A stretch of DNA of 64,000 bases from NCBI GenBank assembly GCA_965221595.1, contig OZ244900.1, positions 3,782,001 to 3,846,000 of the forward strand. Reading direction: 5' to 3'. Each line of letters starts with the position of its first letter. Position 1 is the stretch's first letter. Source of the DNA: JAAXGX01 sp965221595 (GTDB taxonomy: Bacteria; Acidobacteriota; Vicinamibacteria; Vicinamibacterales; UBA8438). The notes below the pieces were generated by a model, which saw only the letters and a program-made list of their open reading frames with translations, did not search any database and was not told the origin of the DNA. The translations under genes and the position numbers were made by a program. This document shows, in pieces, positions 37,284-46,395 of this stretch.

Positions 37284-39434
37284 ATGAACCTGACCCACCC
37301 GCGCGCGGCCGCGGCGGCACTCGCGGTGCTGGCGGCCGGGTGCGCGCAGCCGGAGCCCGACACGCCCATGAACGACGCCACGACCGCAGCCGATGTTTCG
37401 CCGTTCCTGTCCCCCAGTGTGCTGCCGTTCGGCTATCCCCCGTTCGATCGGATCGAGGACGACGCCTTCCGCCCCGCCTTCGAACAGGCCATGGCCGAGC
37501 ACGGGGCCGAGGTCGACGCGATTGCCGACGCGGCGGAGCCGCCGACGTTCGAGAACACGCTGGTCGCGCTCGAGCGGTCGGGCCGCGCGCTGGCCCGCGT
37601 GCAGAGCGTCTTCTTCAACCTGGTCGCTGCCGATACGAACGACACGCTGGACGCGATCCGCAGCGAGCTGGCGCCGAAGCTGGCCGCCCACGGCGATCGG
37701 ATCCTGCTGAACGCCAGACTCTTCGAGCGGGTGCAGGCCGTATACGAGCAGCGCGGGGCACTGGGTCTCGACGGCGAGTCGCTGCGCCTCGTCGAGGAGT
37801 ACCACACCGACTTCGTGCGCGCGGGCGCGCGGCTGTCCGCTGGCGACAAGGAGCGCCTGCGGGACATCAACGCCGATCTGGCGAGCCTGGAGGCGACGTT
37901 CAGCAGCAACGTGCTCAGCGAGGTCAACGACTCGGCCATCGTCGTCGACGCGCGCGCGGCGCTGGCGGGGCTGTCCGACGGCGAGATCACGGCCGCGGCC
38001 GAGGCGGCGGCCGCGCGGGACCTGCAGGGCAAATTCCTGCTCGCGCTGCGCAACACGAGCGGCCAGCCGGTCCTCGCGGCGCTCGATGATCGGGCCTTGC
38101 GCCGACGAATCCTCGAGACGTCGCTGGTCCGCGGCAGCCGCGGCGGAGACTACGACAATCGCGCCGTCATCACCCGCATGGCCGCACTCCGCGCCGAGCG
38201 GGCCGCGCTGCTCGGCTATCCCAACCATGCCGCGTACAGCCTGGAGCGGCAGACGGCGCAAACCGTGGCCGCCGTGAACGAGCGGCTGGCCGGCCTGGCG
38301 CCGGCGGCCGTGGCCAACGCCCGGCGGGAGGCGCGCGATCTGCAGGCGATGATCGTCGCGACCGGCGCCGCGCACGACCTCGCGCCGTGGGACTGGGCGT
38401 ACTACGCCGAGAAGGTGCGCGCCGAGCGCTACGCCTTCGACGCGGCCCAGCTCCGGCCGTACTTCGCGCTGGATAGCGTGCTGCGGAACGGCGTCTTCTA
38501 CGCGGCGAGCCGGCTCTACGGACTCACCTTCCGGGAGCGCTCCGACCTACCGCTCTACCATCCGGACGTGCGCGTGTTCGACGTGATCGACGCCGACGGC
38601 GAGCCGCTGGCCCTGTTCCTGTGCGACTACTACGCGCGTCCCTCGAAGCGCGGCGGCGCCTGGATGAGCTCGTTCGTGTCGCAGTCGGAGCTGCTCGGGA
38701 CGCAGCCCGTCGTGGCGAACTACCTGAACATCCCCAAGCCGCCGGAGGGCGAGCCGACGCTGCTGACCTTCGACGAGGTCGAGACGTTGTTCCACGAGTT
38801 CGGCCACGCCCTGCACGGGATGTTCTCCGCCGTGCGGTATCCGTACTTTTCGGGCACCGCCGTGCCGCGCGACTTCGTCGAGTTCCCGTCGCAGGTCAAC
38901 GAGATGTGGGCGACCTGGCCCGAGGTGCTCAGCAACTACGCGGTGCATCACGAGACCGGCGAGCCGCTGCCGCCGGAGCTGCTCGAGCGGGTGCTGGCAG
39001 CCGAGCAGTTCAACCAGGGCTTCGCCACCACCGAATACCTGGCCGCGTCCCTGCTGGACCAGGCATGGCACCAGTTGACGGCCGACGCAGTGCCGGACGT
39101 CGAGGGCGTCGCAGCGTTCGAGGAGGCCGCGCTCACGAAGGCCGGCGTGGCGCTCGACGCCGTCCCCCCGCGCTACCGGAGCACGTACTTCGCGCACATC
39201 TGGAGCAGCGGCTACGAGGCGGGGTACTACTCGTACATCTGGAGCGAGGTGCTCGACGCCGACTCCGTCGAGTGGTTCAAGGAGAACGGCGGCCTCACGC
39301 GCGCGAACGGCGACCACTTCCGGCGGACACTCCTGTCGAAGGGCGGCAGCCGCGACGCGCTGGCGCTCTTTCGCGAGTTCCGAGGTCGCGCGCCTGATAT
39401 CGGGCCGCTGCTGGCGCGCCGCGGCCTGCGCTGA
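37284..39434 (+). CDS. dcp: M3-family metallopeptidase, peptidyl-dipeptidase Dcp-like lipoprotein
   Basis: A 716-residue zinc peptidase: FHEFGHALHGMFS is the HExxH site, with the third ligand in the following helix region (FVEFPSQVNEMW). An N-terminal lipobox (LAVLAAGCAQ) indicates a lipoprotein exposed to the periplasm, where it would trim dipeptides from peptide C-termini. The fold begins NPFF-like (PFGYPPFDRIEDDAFRPAFE). There is no ribosome site; TAGCAT lies six bases before the ATG. Dcp enzymes in enterobacteria are not lipoproteins, but secreted versions are common in other phyla. Confidence 0.93.
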   Translation: MNLTHPRAAAAALAVLAAGCAQPEPDTPMNDATTAADVSPFLSPSVLPFGYPPFDRIEDDAFRPAFEQAMAEHGAEVDAIADAAEPPTFENTLVALERSGRALARVQSVFFNLVAADTNDTLDAIRSELAPKLAAHGDRILLNARLFERVQAVYEQRGALGLDGESLRLVEEYHTDFVRAGARLSAGDKERLRDINADLASLEATFSSNVLSEVNDSAIVVDARAALAGLSDGEITAAAEAAAARDLQGKFLLALRNTSGQPVLAALDDRALRRRILETSLVRGSRGGDYDNRAVITRMAALRAERAALLGYPNHAAYSLERQTAQTVAAVNERLAGLAPAAVANARREARDLQAMIVATGAAHDLAPWDWAYYAEKVRAERYAFDAAQLRPYFALDSVLRNGVFYAASRLYGLTFRERSDLPLYHPDVRVFDVIDADGEPLALFLCDYYARPSKRGGAWMSSFVSQSELLGTQPVVANYLNIPKPPEGEPTLLTFDEVETLFHEFGHALHGMFSAVRYPYFSGTAVPRDFVEFPSQVNEMWATWPEVLSNYAVHHETGEPLPPELLERVLAAEQFNQGFATTEYLAASLLDQAWHQLTADAVPDVEGVAAFEEAALTKAGVALDAVPPRYRSTYFAHIWSSGYEAGYYSYIWSEVLDADSVEWFKENGGLTRANGDHFRRTLLSKGGSRDALALFREFRGRAPDIGPLLARRGLR

Positions 39435-39508
39435 CCGGCCGCCCCCGGGTTCACGCGAAGCGGGGCAGGCCCTGGGCTGTTCGACGCGCGTGGGAGCAAC
39501 CACCGCCG

Positions 39509-40066
39509 TCAGGGCCACAGCCAACCGAACGTGCCGCCGGTCAGCAGGGCGTAGATCAGCCCATCCAACACCGTCTTCAGCGTGTAGCTCCAGCTGCGGT
39601 GCCACCAGATGCTGTTCTGCAGGATCGCGAGTGAGTAGCCGGCGAACGCGACGGCACCTACGACCCGGAAGACGATGCGGTAGTCCGCGCCGGGCCCCAG
39701 CGTCAGGCCGGCCACGTAGCCCGCGACCGTGCCCACCACGAGCGAGTAGCCGAACCACATCGCCAGGCTCGTACCTACCGCAAGGGGCTGGTTCGGCAGC
39801 ACCGTGATGAACGCGACCGGCCCCTTCTTCGACCTCTCGGCGAACTCGGGCGACCCCATCTCCTTCGAAGTTGCGGCGTGGGGGATGACGTAGTCGCCCG
39901 GCGGGATCTCGAACGGCCGCAACGCGGCGGCGATGCCCGCCTCGTCGGGCAGCGGTCCCGAGTCGGATCGGTGATAGGTCAGCAGCATGTGAATGATCGA
40001 GCTGACGGCAAACACCAGCGCGGCCGAGAGCAGAACCGGCAACCAGAGCGATGCGACCGATACCAT
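39509..40066 (-). CDS. Conserved membrane protein of unknown function
   Basis: A 185-residue protein with an N-terminal helix (LPVLLSAALVFAVSSIIHML), a hydrophilic loop (about 30-85, IPPGDYVIPHA), two helices (AMWFGYSLVVGTVAGYVAGL and a following VFRVVGAVAFAGYSLAI) and a C-terminal helix (GLIYALLTGGTFGWLWP). I recall such genes as hypothetical proteins in Acidobacteriota and Proteobacteria; no role is known. ATG at 40066 has AGGAGG 5 bases upstream, which decides the start over a GTG at 40072. Confidence 0.75.
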   Translation of the reverse strand: MVSVASLWLPVLLSAALVFAVSSIIHMLLTYHRSDSGPLPDEAGIAAALRPFEIPPGDYVIPHAATSKEMGSPEFAERSKKGPVAFITVLPNQPLAVGTSLAMWFGYSLVVGTVAGYVAGLTLGPGADYRIVFRVVGAVAFAGYSLAILQNSIWWHRSWSYTLKTVLDGLIYALLTGGTFGWLWP

Positions 40067-40079
40067 GACCACCTCCTGG

Positions 40080-40106
40080 CTTCAATCAGACGAGGCTGCG
40101 GAGTCC
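40080..40106 (+). repeat. Possible degenerate copy of the post-stop repeat
   Basis: TTCAATCAGACGAGGCTGCG followed by GAGTCCGG resembles the copy behind ahcY, but here the orientation is opposite to both neighbouring genes. It lies in the 50-base gap behind the FAD/Fe-S oxidoreductase. Confidence 0.35.
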
Positions 40107-40116
40107 GGCCGCCGCC

Positions 40117-43023
40117 TCATGCGAGTAGCGACCGCAGCAGGACCGCCGGGTGCAGCGCTTCGACGCCGGCGAAGTCCCGCACCTGCTGGCGACACGACGT
40201 ACCGGCCGCCACGAGCACGCCGCCGGGGCCGAGCGCGCGTGCGGCGGGCAGCAGCCGGCGCTCGCCGATCTGCCGCGAGACGTCCAGGTGCTCGCGGGCG
40301 TAGCCGAACGACCCCGCCATGCCGCAGCAGCCCGAGTCGAGGTCCGTGACCCGCGCGCCTGGAACCCGCTCGAGGAGCGCCCTGGCCGCGGGGACCAGCC
40401 CCAGCGACTTCTGGTGACAGTGGCCGTGCAGCAGAATCTCGGTGGGACCCGCCTGCAGCGCCAGCGGCGCGGGCTGCTCGCGCAGGCGGGAATCCAGGTG
40501 GTCCTCGAAGAGTACGCAGGCGTCGGCGACGTTGCGTGCCCTCGCTTGCGCCTCGCCGCGCAGCAGGGCCGGGACGTCGTCGACCAGGGCGGACAGGCAG
40601 CTCGGCTCGAGGAGCACGATGGGGATGCCCGCCGCGGCCGTTGCGTGGAGGCGCTGCACCACGTCCGCCGCCCGCGCGCGCGCAGCGGCGAGCAGCCCCT
40701 GGGAGATCAGCGGTCGCCCGCAGCAGACGTCCGGCCCCAGACCGACCGTCAGGCCGGCAGCCTCCAGCACGTCGGCGGCAGCAAGGCCGACCTCCGGATT
40801 GAAGTAGTTGGTGAAGGTGTCGTTGAACAGGACGGCGTCGGGCGGGCGGTCCCGCGCAGGTCGCCGCGCGCGCCAGCGGGTTGCGAGCGGGGGCGAAGCC
40901 CAGCGCGGCAACGAGCGGCGGCGATCGATGCCAAGCAGCCGCTCGCCGAGCGCCCGGACCCAGCCGGCCTCCAGCCAGGGGTTGACGAGCGGCGCCGCGC
41001 GCGCAGTCCAGGCGGCGAGCTCGTGGACGTGGCCGAGCAGGCGCGCCTGCAGCGGTGTGCCGTGCCGCCGCCGGTAGTCGGCGAGAAACTCGCTCTTGAG
41101 GCGCGCCATGTCGACGCCGGTCGGACATTCCGTCTTGCACGCCCGGCACTCGAGACACAGGTCCAGCACGTCGTAGACGCTGCGGTCGCCGAGCCCCGCC
41201 TCCTGCGGCCCGGTCCGGCCGAGCGCACCCGTCATGGCGAGTCGCAGCGCGTTGGCGCGGCCGCGCGTCGAGTGCGCCTCGTCGCGCGTCGCCATGTACG
41301 ACGGGCACATCGTTCCGCTGAGCGTCTTGCGGCAGGCGCCGACGCCGCTGCACATCTCGACGGCCCGCCCCAGGCCCCCGTAGTCGGCGTGATCGAAGGC
41401 GGCGGCCGGGTCCGGCGTCCGGTAGCCGGCGCCGTACCGCAGATTGGCCGTCAGCGGCGGCGAATCGACAATCTTGCCCGGGTTGAAGAGCCCCTGCGGA
41501 TCGAACGTGCGCTTGATGGTTCGGAATGCTTCGTAGAGCTCCGGACCGAACATGCGCGCCATGAAGGGCCCGCGCACGAGGCCGTCGCCGTGCTCGCCGG
41601 AAAGGGCACCGCCGAATTCGAGGACGAGATCGGCAACCTCGTTCGCGATTGACTCGAACTGCCGCACGCCCTGCGCCGTCTTCATGTTGACCACCGGCCG
41701 CACGTGCAGGCAGCCGACGGAAGCGTGGGCGTAGATGCCGGCGGTCGTCCCGTGGCGACGGATGACGCCCAGAAACCGCTCGATGAAGTCGCGCAGCTTC
41801 TCCGGAGCAACGGCAGTGTCCTCGACGAAGGAAATGCTCTTGGCGTCCCCCTTCATCGCCATCGACAGGCCCAGCGACGACTCCCGCAGCTGCCAGATGC
41901 GTGCCTGGTCGGCCGGCGCCGTGGCCCGGGCCACGGACGCCGCGACGCCCTGGGTCCGGAGCATGTCCTCCAGCTGGTCGAGCCGCGGCCGGAGCGCCTC
42001 GGTCGACTCGTCGTAGAGCTCCACGCAGAGCAGCGCGCCGCACGCGGTCCGCAGGACCGCCCGCCGCATCGCGTCGAGCGCAGGGTTTTCCCTGGCGTGG
42101 TCCAGGATGGACCGGTCCATCACCTCGACCGCCGACGGGCGATGCGCCAGGATGGCCGGCGTCTCCCCGAGCGCGTCGAGCAGGTCGGCGTACTCGATGG
42201 TCAGCACCGCCTTGGCGGCCGGGAGCGGCACCAGGTTGAGACGGGCCTCGACGATCAGCCCGAGCGTGCCCTCGGAGCCGACGATCAGCTTCGCGAGATT
42301 GAACGGCGAATCCGGCGCGCCCGCTACCGGCGGGACGAATGCGTCGAGGTTGTAGCCTCCGACGCGACGCACGATCCGCGGATAGCGCCGCTCGATCTCT
42401 TCGGCGTGCGCCGCCGCCAGCCGGCGGACGGTCCGATAGCAGGCGCCTTCGAGGCTCGCGGACGCGGACGCGGACGCGAGCTCGTCCGGCGCGAGCGGGC
42501 GCAGGTGGGCAAGCGAGCCGTCCGCGAGCGCGACGTGCACGTCGAGGACGTGATCGATGGTCTTGCCGTAGAGCACCGACCGCGCGCCCGCCGAGTTGTT
42601 CGAGATCATCCCGCCGATGGTCGCGCGGCTGGCGGTCGAGATGTCGGGCGCGAACCGCAGGCGGTGCGGGGCCAGACTGGCGTTCAGCTCGTCGAGCACG
42701 ATGCCCGGCTCGACGCGCGCCCAGCGCTCCTCGACGTTCACCTCGAGCAGGCGGTTGAAGTACTTCGACGTGTCGAGCTGCAGGCCGGGGCCGATGGCCT
42801 GACCCGCCTGCGACGTCCCGCCGCCGCGCGCGGTGATCGAGGTGCCGTGCCGGCGCGCACAGGCGATCGCGGCGAGCACGTCCGCGCGCGAGCGGACGAT
42901 GGCCACACCGACCGGCTCGATCCGGTAGACGCTGGCATCGGTCGAGTAGAGTGCGCGCGAGACCGGGTCGAAGCGGACCTCGCCCTCGAGGTGGGCCTCG
43001 AGATCACGGCGCAGGTCGGCCAC
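40117..43023 (-). CDS. FAD-linked oxidase fused to Fe-S heterodisulfide-reductase-like domain (YdiJ / D-2-hydroxyacid dehydrogenase type)
   Basis: A 968-residue two-part enzyme. The N-terminal half is a PP-loop FAD oxidase (TARGGGTSQAGQAIGPGLQL, GGMISNNSAGARSVLYG, KLIVGSEGTLGLIVEARLNL, GALSGEHGDGLVRGPFM). Then follow two 4Fe-4S motifs (CSGVGACRKTLSGTMCPSY, CLECRACKTECPTGVDM) and a C-terminal CCG domain (PDVCCGRP, LHGHCHQKSLG, DSGCCGMAGSFGY). Relatives oxidise D-2-hydroxyglutarate, D-lactate or glycolate. GTG at 43023 fits homology (DLRRDLEAHLEG); TATACT lies six bases before it. It faces the serine-glyoxylate type aminotransferase region, but a shared pathway is only a guess. Confidence 0.92.
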   Translation of the reverse strand: MADLRRDLEAHLEGEVRFDPVSRALYSTDASVYRIEPVGVAIVRSRADVLAAIACARRHGTSITARGGGTSQAGQAIGPGLQLDTSKYFNRLLEVNVEERWARVEPGIVLDELNASLAPHRLRFAPDISTASRATIGGMISNNSAGARSVLYGKTIDHVLDVHVALADGSLAHLRPLAPDELASASASASLEGACYRTVRRLAAAHAEEIERRYPRIVRRVGGYNLDAFVPPVAGAPDSPFNLAKLIVGSEGTLGLIVEARLNLVPLPAAKAVLTIEYADLLDALGETPAILAHRPSAVEVMDRSILDHARENPALDAMRRAVLRTACGALLCVELYDESTEALRPRLDQLEDMLRTQGVAASVARATAPADQARIWQLRESSLGLSMAMKGDAKSISFVEDTAVAPEKLRDFIERFLGVIRRHGTTAGIYAHASVGCLHVRPVVNMKTAQGVRQFESIANEVADLVLEFGGALSGEHGDGLVRGPFMARMFGPELYEAFRTIKRTFDPQGLFNPGKIVDSPPLTANLRYGAGYRTPDPAAAFDHADYGGLGRAVEMCSGVGACRKTLSGTMCPSYMATRDEAHSTRGRANALRLAMTGALGRTGPQEAGLGDRSVYDVLDLCLECRACKTECPTGVDMARLKSEFLADYRRRHGTPLQARLLGHVHELAAWTARAAPLVNPWLEAGWVRALGERLLGIDRRRSLPRWASPPLATRWRARRPARDRPPDAVLFNDTFTNYFNPEVGLAAADVLEAAGLTVGLGPDVCCGRPLISQGLLAAARARAADVVQRLHATAAAGIPIVLLEPSCLSALVDDVPALLRGEAQARARNVADACVLFEDHLDSRLREQPAPLALQAGPTEILLHGHCHQKSLGLVPAARALLERVPGARVTDLDSGCCGMAGSFGYAREHLDVSRQIGERRLLPAARALGPGGVLVAAGTSCRQQVRDFAGVEALHPAVLLRSLLA

Positions 43024-43355
43024 TCGCGCAGTATAGAACGGTCCGGCGCCAGCCACGCCGCCGCGAAGCTGCCCGCCCGCGGCAGCCCACGGCGACGACG
43101 CGCTCTCTGCAGCGTGCCTGCGCCATGCGCCAGCGGTGACCTTGAGTGCCACCTGCACGCGCGCTCTCTACCGCCGGGCGCGCGCGGGCGGGTCGAGTAC
43201 GCGATAATTGCCGCCAACCGGCTGCGATCCGATGGCAGTTCCTGGCAACGTCGGATCCCGAGGCCGGAGGGTGGCCACCAGTGCAACCTGCCGCGCGTCC
43301 CGACTTTTCGAGAATTTCCTGCTCCGGCCCGCGGGCCGGCAGGTTCGTACGGGCC
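43024..43355. promoter_or_regulatory. Divergent intergenic region, FAD oxidoreductase / nuclease
   Basis: A 332-base gap. On the minus strand TATACT (43030-43035) ends exactly six bases before the GTG of the oxidoreductase. On the plus strand GATAAT (43203-43208) is a possible -10 for the nuclease, with a leader of about 140 bases. No operator or riboswitch pattern is recognised. Confidence 0.4.
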
Positions 43356-43985
43356 GTGCGGTTCGCCCTCCCGGCCGCGGCACTGCTGGCGCTCGCGCCG
43401 GCGGGTTCGTTCGCTCAGGTAGTCGAGCGCGTCGTCGACGGCGACACCCTCATCGTTCGCGACGTCGGCCGGGTGCGGCTGATCGGCGTCGATACGCCGG
43501 AGTCGGTCCATCCGAACCGGCCGGTAGAGTTCTTCGGACGGGAAGCCAGCGCGTTCACGAAGCGGCTCGTCGCCGGCAAGCGGGTGCGCCTGGAGTACGA
43601 CCAGCGGCGGACCGACCGCTACGGACGCACGCTGGCGTACGTCCATCTGCCGGACGGCACGTTCGTCAACGCCGAGATCATCAGGCGCGGCTACGGTCAC
43701 GCCTACACCCGCTTCCCCTTCAAGCACCTCGATCGCTTCCGGCAGCTCGAACGGGAAGCGCGGCGCGCCGGCCGCGGCCTGTGGGGATCCGACGCGACGC
43801 AGACGCCGGCCGGCGCCGCGGCGCCGGCCGGCGCAACAGCCGCGCTCGCGCGCTGGGACGACGACGGCAACGGCCGGATCACTTGCGCCGAAGCCCGGCG
43901 GCACGAGATAGCGCCGGTGCCCCGTGGACATCCCGCGTACCGTCACATGCGCGACGGCGACAACGACGGCGTCGTGTGCGAGTGA
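43356..43985 (+). CDS. Exported thermonuclease-like (SNase) protein with C-terminal Excalibur domain
   Basis: About 209 residues. After a signal peptide (FALPAAALLALAPAGSFAQ) comes a staphylococcal-nuclease fold: VVDGDTLIVRDVGRVRLIGV, DTPES, RLEYDQRRTDRYGRTLAYV with the catalytic Arg/Glu/Arg pattern, and EIIRRGYGHAYTRFPF. The C-terminus (DDDGNGRITCAEARR and DGDNDGVVCE) is an Excalibur-type calcium-binding motif. The GTG at 43356 is the best start for the signal peptide but has no ribosome site; the frame stays open upstream. It probably degrades extracellular DNA or RNA. Confidence 0.85.
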   Translation: MRFALPAAALLALAPAGSFAQVVERVVDGDTLIVRDVGRVRLIGVDTPESVHPNRPVEFFGREASAFTKRLVAGKRVRLEYDQRRTDRYGRTLAYVHLPDGTFVNAEIIRRGYGHAYTRFPFKHLDRFRQLEREARRAGRGLWGSDATQTPAGAAAPAGATAALARWDDDGNGRITCAEARRHEIAPVPRGHPAYRHMRDGDNDGVVCE

Positions 43986-44049
43986 GTCGGGGCCGCAAGG
44001 CGAAGCGCGCCGCAGATTCCTGGTCGCGCCGGGTACGCTAGATTACGGC

Positions 44050-45249
44050 ATGCGGCAGGCGAGCGGCCGGCACTTCCTCCAGATCCCCGGGCCCACCAAC
44101 GTGCCGGATCGCGTGCTGCGGGCGATGGCCGCCCCGACCATCGACCACCGCGGGCCGGCGTTCCGCGACCTCACGCGCGAGGTGCTCCGCGGACTGGCGG
44201 CCGTCATCCGTACGCGCCAGCCGGTGCTGCTGTTCCCGGCGTCGGGAACCGGCGCCTGGGAGGCCGCGCTCGTGAACACGCTGACGTCCGGCGATCGCGT
44301 GCTCATGGTCGAGACGGGCCACTTCGCCACCCTCTGGAAGGGTGTTGCGGCCCGACTCGGGCTCGATCCAGTGCTCCTGCCGGGCGACTGGCGCCGGGGG
44401 GTGGACGCCGCGCAGGTCGGGGCGCGGCTGGCCGACGATCGGGCCCATGCGGTCAAGGCGGTTTGCGTCGTACACAACGAGACGTCGACCGGCGTGACGA
44501 GCGACGTTGCGGCCGTGCGTCGCGCGCTCGACGCCGCACGCCATCCGGCGCTTCTGATGGTCGACACGGTCTCGTCGCTGGCCTCGATCGACTACCGCCA
44601 CGACGAGTGGGGCGTCGACGTCACCGTCGGCGCGTCGCAGAAGGGGCTCATGCTGCCGCCCGGGCTGAGCTTCAACGTCGCCAGCGACAAGGCTCTAGCG
44701 GCGCATGCCGGGGCCGGGCTGCCGCGCAGCTACTGGGACTGGGGACCGCTGCGCGCAGCCGACGAGCAGGGTGTTTTTCCTTACACCCCGGCGACCAACC
44801 TCCTCTTCGGCCTGCGCGAGGCGTTGGCCATGTTGCAGACCGAAGGACTCGACCACGTGTTCGCCCGGCACGATCGTCACGCCGAGGCCGCGCGGCGTGC
44901 CGTGCGGGCATGGGGTCTCGAGCTGCTCTGTCTCGATCCCGCCGAGTACAGCTCTGTGCTGACGGCGGTCCTGATGCCGGCCGGTCACGATGCCGGGCAT
45001 CTGCTGCACGTGATCCTCGACCGCTTCGACATGGCACTCGGCGTGGGCCTCGGACGCCTGGCCGGCCGGGTGTTCCGGATTGGCCACCTCGGCGACTTCA
45101 ACGACCTGAGCCTGGCGGGTACGCTGGCCGGCGTCGAGATGGGCCTGGGACTGAGCGGCGTCCCGCACCGGACGGGCGGGGTGGACGCGGCGATGGCCCA
45201 CCTCGCGTCGTGTGCGCAGCCTGCGGGCCCGCAGCCGGCGCCGAAGTAG
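44050..45249 (+). CDS. Serine-glyoxylate / alanine-glyoxylate aminotransferase (class V, PLP)
   Basis: A 399-residue PLP enzyme. The start GRHFLQIPGPTNVPDRVLRA and the segment TIDHRGPAF are typical of serine-glyoxylate aminotransferases. The PLP Lys is in VGASQKGLMLPPGL, preceded by LLMVDTVSSLASIDY. PGHDAGHLLHVILDRFDMALGVGLG and VFRIGHLGDFND close the fold. It would interconvert glyoxylate and serine with glycine and hydroxypyruvate. TAGATT lies five bases before the ATG. It is convergent with dusB. Confidence 0.92.
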   Translation: MRQASGRHFLQIPGPTNVPDRVLRAMAAPTIDHRGPAFRDLTREVLRGLAAVIRTRQPVLLFPASGTGAWEAALVNTLTSGDRVLMVETGHFATLWKGVAARLGLDPVLLPGDWRRGVDAAQVGARLADDRAHAVKAVCVVHNETSTGVTSDVAAVRRALDAARHPALLMVDTVSSLASIDYRHDEWGVDVTVGASQKGLMLPPGLSFNVASDKALAAHAGAGLPRSYWDWGPLRAADEQGVFPYTPATNLLFGLREALAMLQTEGLDHVFARHDRHAEAARRAVRAWGLELLCLDPAEYSSVLTAVLMPAGHDAGHLLHVILDRFDMALGVGLGRLAGRVFRIGHLGDFNDLSLAGTLAGVEMGLGLSGVPHRTGGVDAAMAHLASCAQPAGPQPAPK

Positions 45250-45282
45250 TGGGGAATAGGGTTCCCGTGACCGGGCGCAGGG

Positions 45283-45313
45283 GATTTCAGGGCGCAGCCC
45301 CGACTGATCCAAT
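45283..45313 (-). repeat. Copy of the post-stop repeat (behind dusB)
   Basis: In gene orientation it contains GGATCAGTCGGGGCTGCGCC, able to fold GGGC-tgc-GCCC. It starts immediately after the dusB stop, in the space between two convergent genes. It could serve as a bidirectional end. Confidence 0.5.
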
Positions 45314-46342
45314 CTAATCGAAAAACGTCTCGATGCTGTCGCGCAACTCACCGACCGACTCGGCGCGGTTGATGGCGGTGCGCAGATTCGAGCCGCCGCG
45401 GAGTCCCTTCGTATACCACGAGCCGAGCGCCCGCAGCTTGTTGATGACCCATCGCTCGCGCCCCCGGGCGTGACGCGGGCCCGAGCCGGCGGCGCCCGTA
45501 GCACGGTGACGGAAGCCCCGCTCCTCGTTCAACCCTTCCCGGAGCAGCATGTCGATGTACTCGAGCAGAAACCGACTCCGCTCGGCGGCCGTGGCCTCCG
45601 GGGCCGGACGGCCGGCAGCCAGTGCCGCCGACTGCTGAAAGATCCACGGGTTGCGCAGGGCGCCCCGGCCGACCAGCACACCGGCCACCCGGGTCTCGCG
45701 CGTGCGGTCGAGCACCTGCCGGGCCGTGATGCAGTCGCCGCTGCCGAAGACGGGTATCGTCACGCCGGCCGCCACCGTATCGATCAGCTGCCAGTCGGAC
45801 GAGCCGCTGTACGACTGTGCAGCCGTGCGGCCGTGCACCGCCACGGCTGCCGCACCAGCGTCCTCCATCATCCGCGCCAGGTCTGGCGCGTTGATGTCAC
45901 GCTCGTCCCAGCCCGCGCGCATCTTGACGGTCACGGGAATGCGAACGGCCCGGCTCATCGAGCGGATGATGCCGGCGGCGTGCACCGGCTCCCGCATCAG
46001 GCTGCAGCCGGCATTGTGCTTCGCAATCTTCGGCACCGGGCAGCCCATGTTCACGTCGACGATGTCCGCGCCCAGCCCCTCGACGATGCGGGCCGCGGCG
46101 GTCATCGTCGCGGCGTTGCCGCCGAAGATCTGGATGGAGACCGGGCGCTCCTCCTCCGTGTACTCGGCGTACTCGAGCGTTCGGTCGATGCCGCGCACGA
46201 GCCCCTCGGAGCTGACCATTTCGCTGACGACCAGGCCGCAGCCGCCGCGGCGCTTCACCAGGCGGCGGAAGGCGGTGTCGGTCATGCCCGCCATCGGCGC
46301 CAGGGCCAACGGCGGATTGAGCGGGACGTTCCCGATATTCAT
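45314..46342 (-). CDS. dusB: tRNA-dihydrouridine synthase DusB
   Basis: A 342-residue flavoenzyme that reduces uridines in the tRNA D-loop. It begins MNIGNVPLNPPLALAPMAGM, as the family does, and has the active-site Cys in VDVNMGCPVPKIAKHNAGCS. Further marks are VTVKMRAGWDE, AAVAVHGRTAAQSYSG, IPVFGSGDCIT, VLVGRGALRNPWIF. The ATG at 46342 is chosen over a GTG at 46351 because homology starts there. No fis gene follows, unlike in enterobacteria. Confidence 0.95.
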   Translation of the reverse strand: MNIGNVPLNPPLALAPMAGMTDTAFRRLVKRRGGCGLVVSEMVSSEGLVRGIDRTLEYAEYTEEERPVSIQIFGGNAATMTAAARIVEGLGADIVDVNMGCPVPKIAKHNAGCSLMREPVHAAGIIRSMSRAVRIPVTVKMRAGWDERDINAPDLARMMEDAGAAAVAVHGRTAAQSYSGSSDWQLIDTVAAGVTIPVFGSGDCITARQVLDRTRETRVAGVLVGRGALRNPWIFQQSAALAAGRPAPEATAAERSRFLLEYIDMLLREGLNEERGFRHRATGAAGSGPRHARGRERWVINKLRALGSWYTKGLRGGSNLRTAINRAESVGELRDSIETFFD

Positions 46343-46395
46343 GAGTTTCACGGCAGGTCGGACCGGCGGTCCGCGCCGTTCCACGGCGCCGATTC

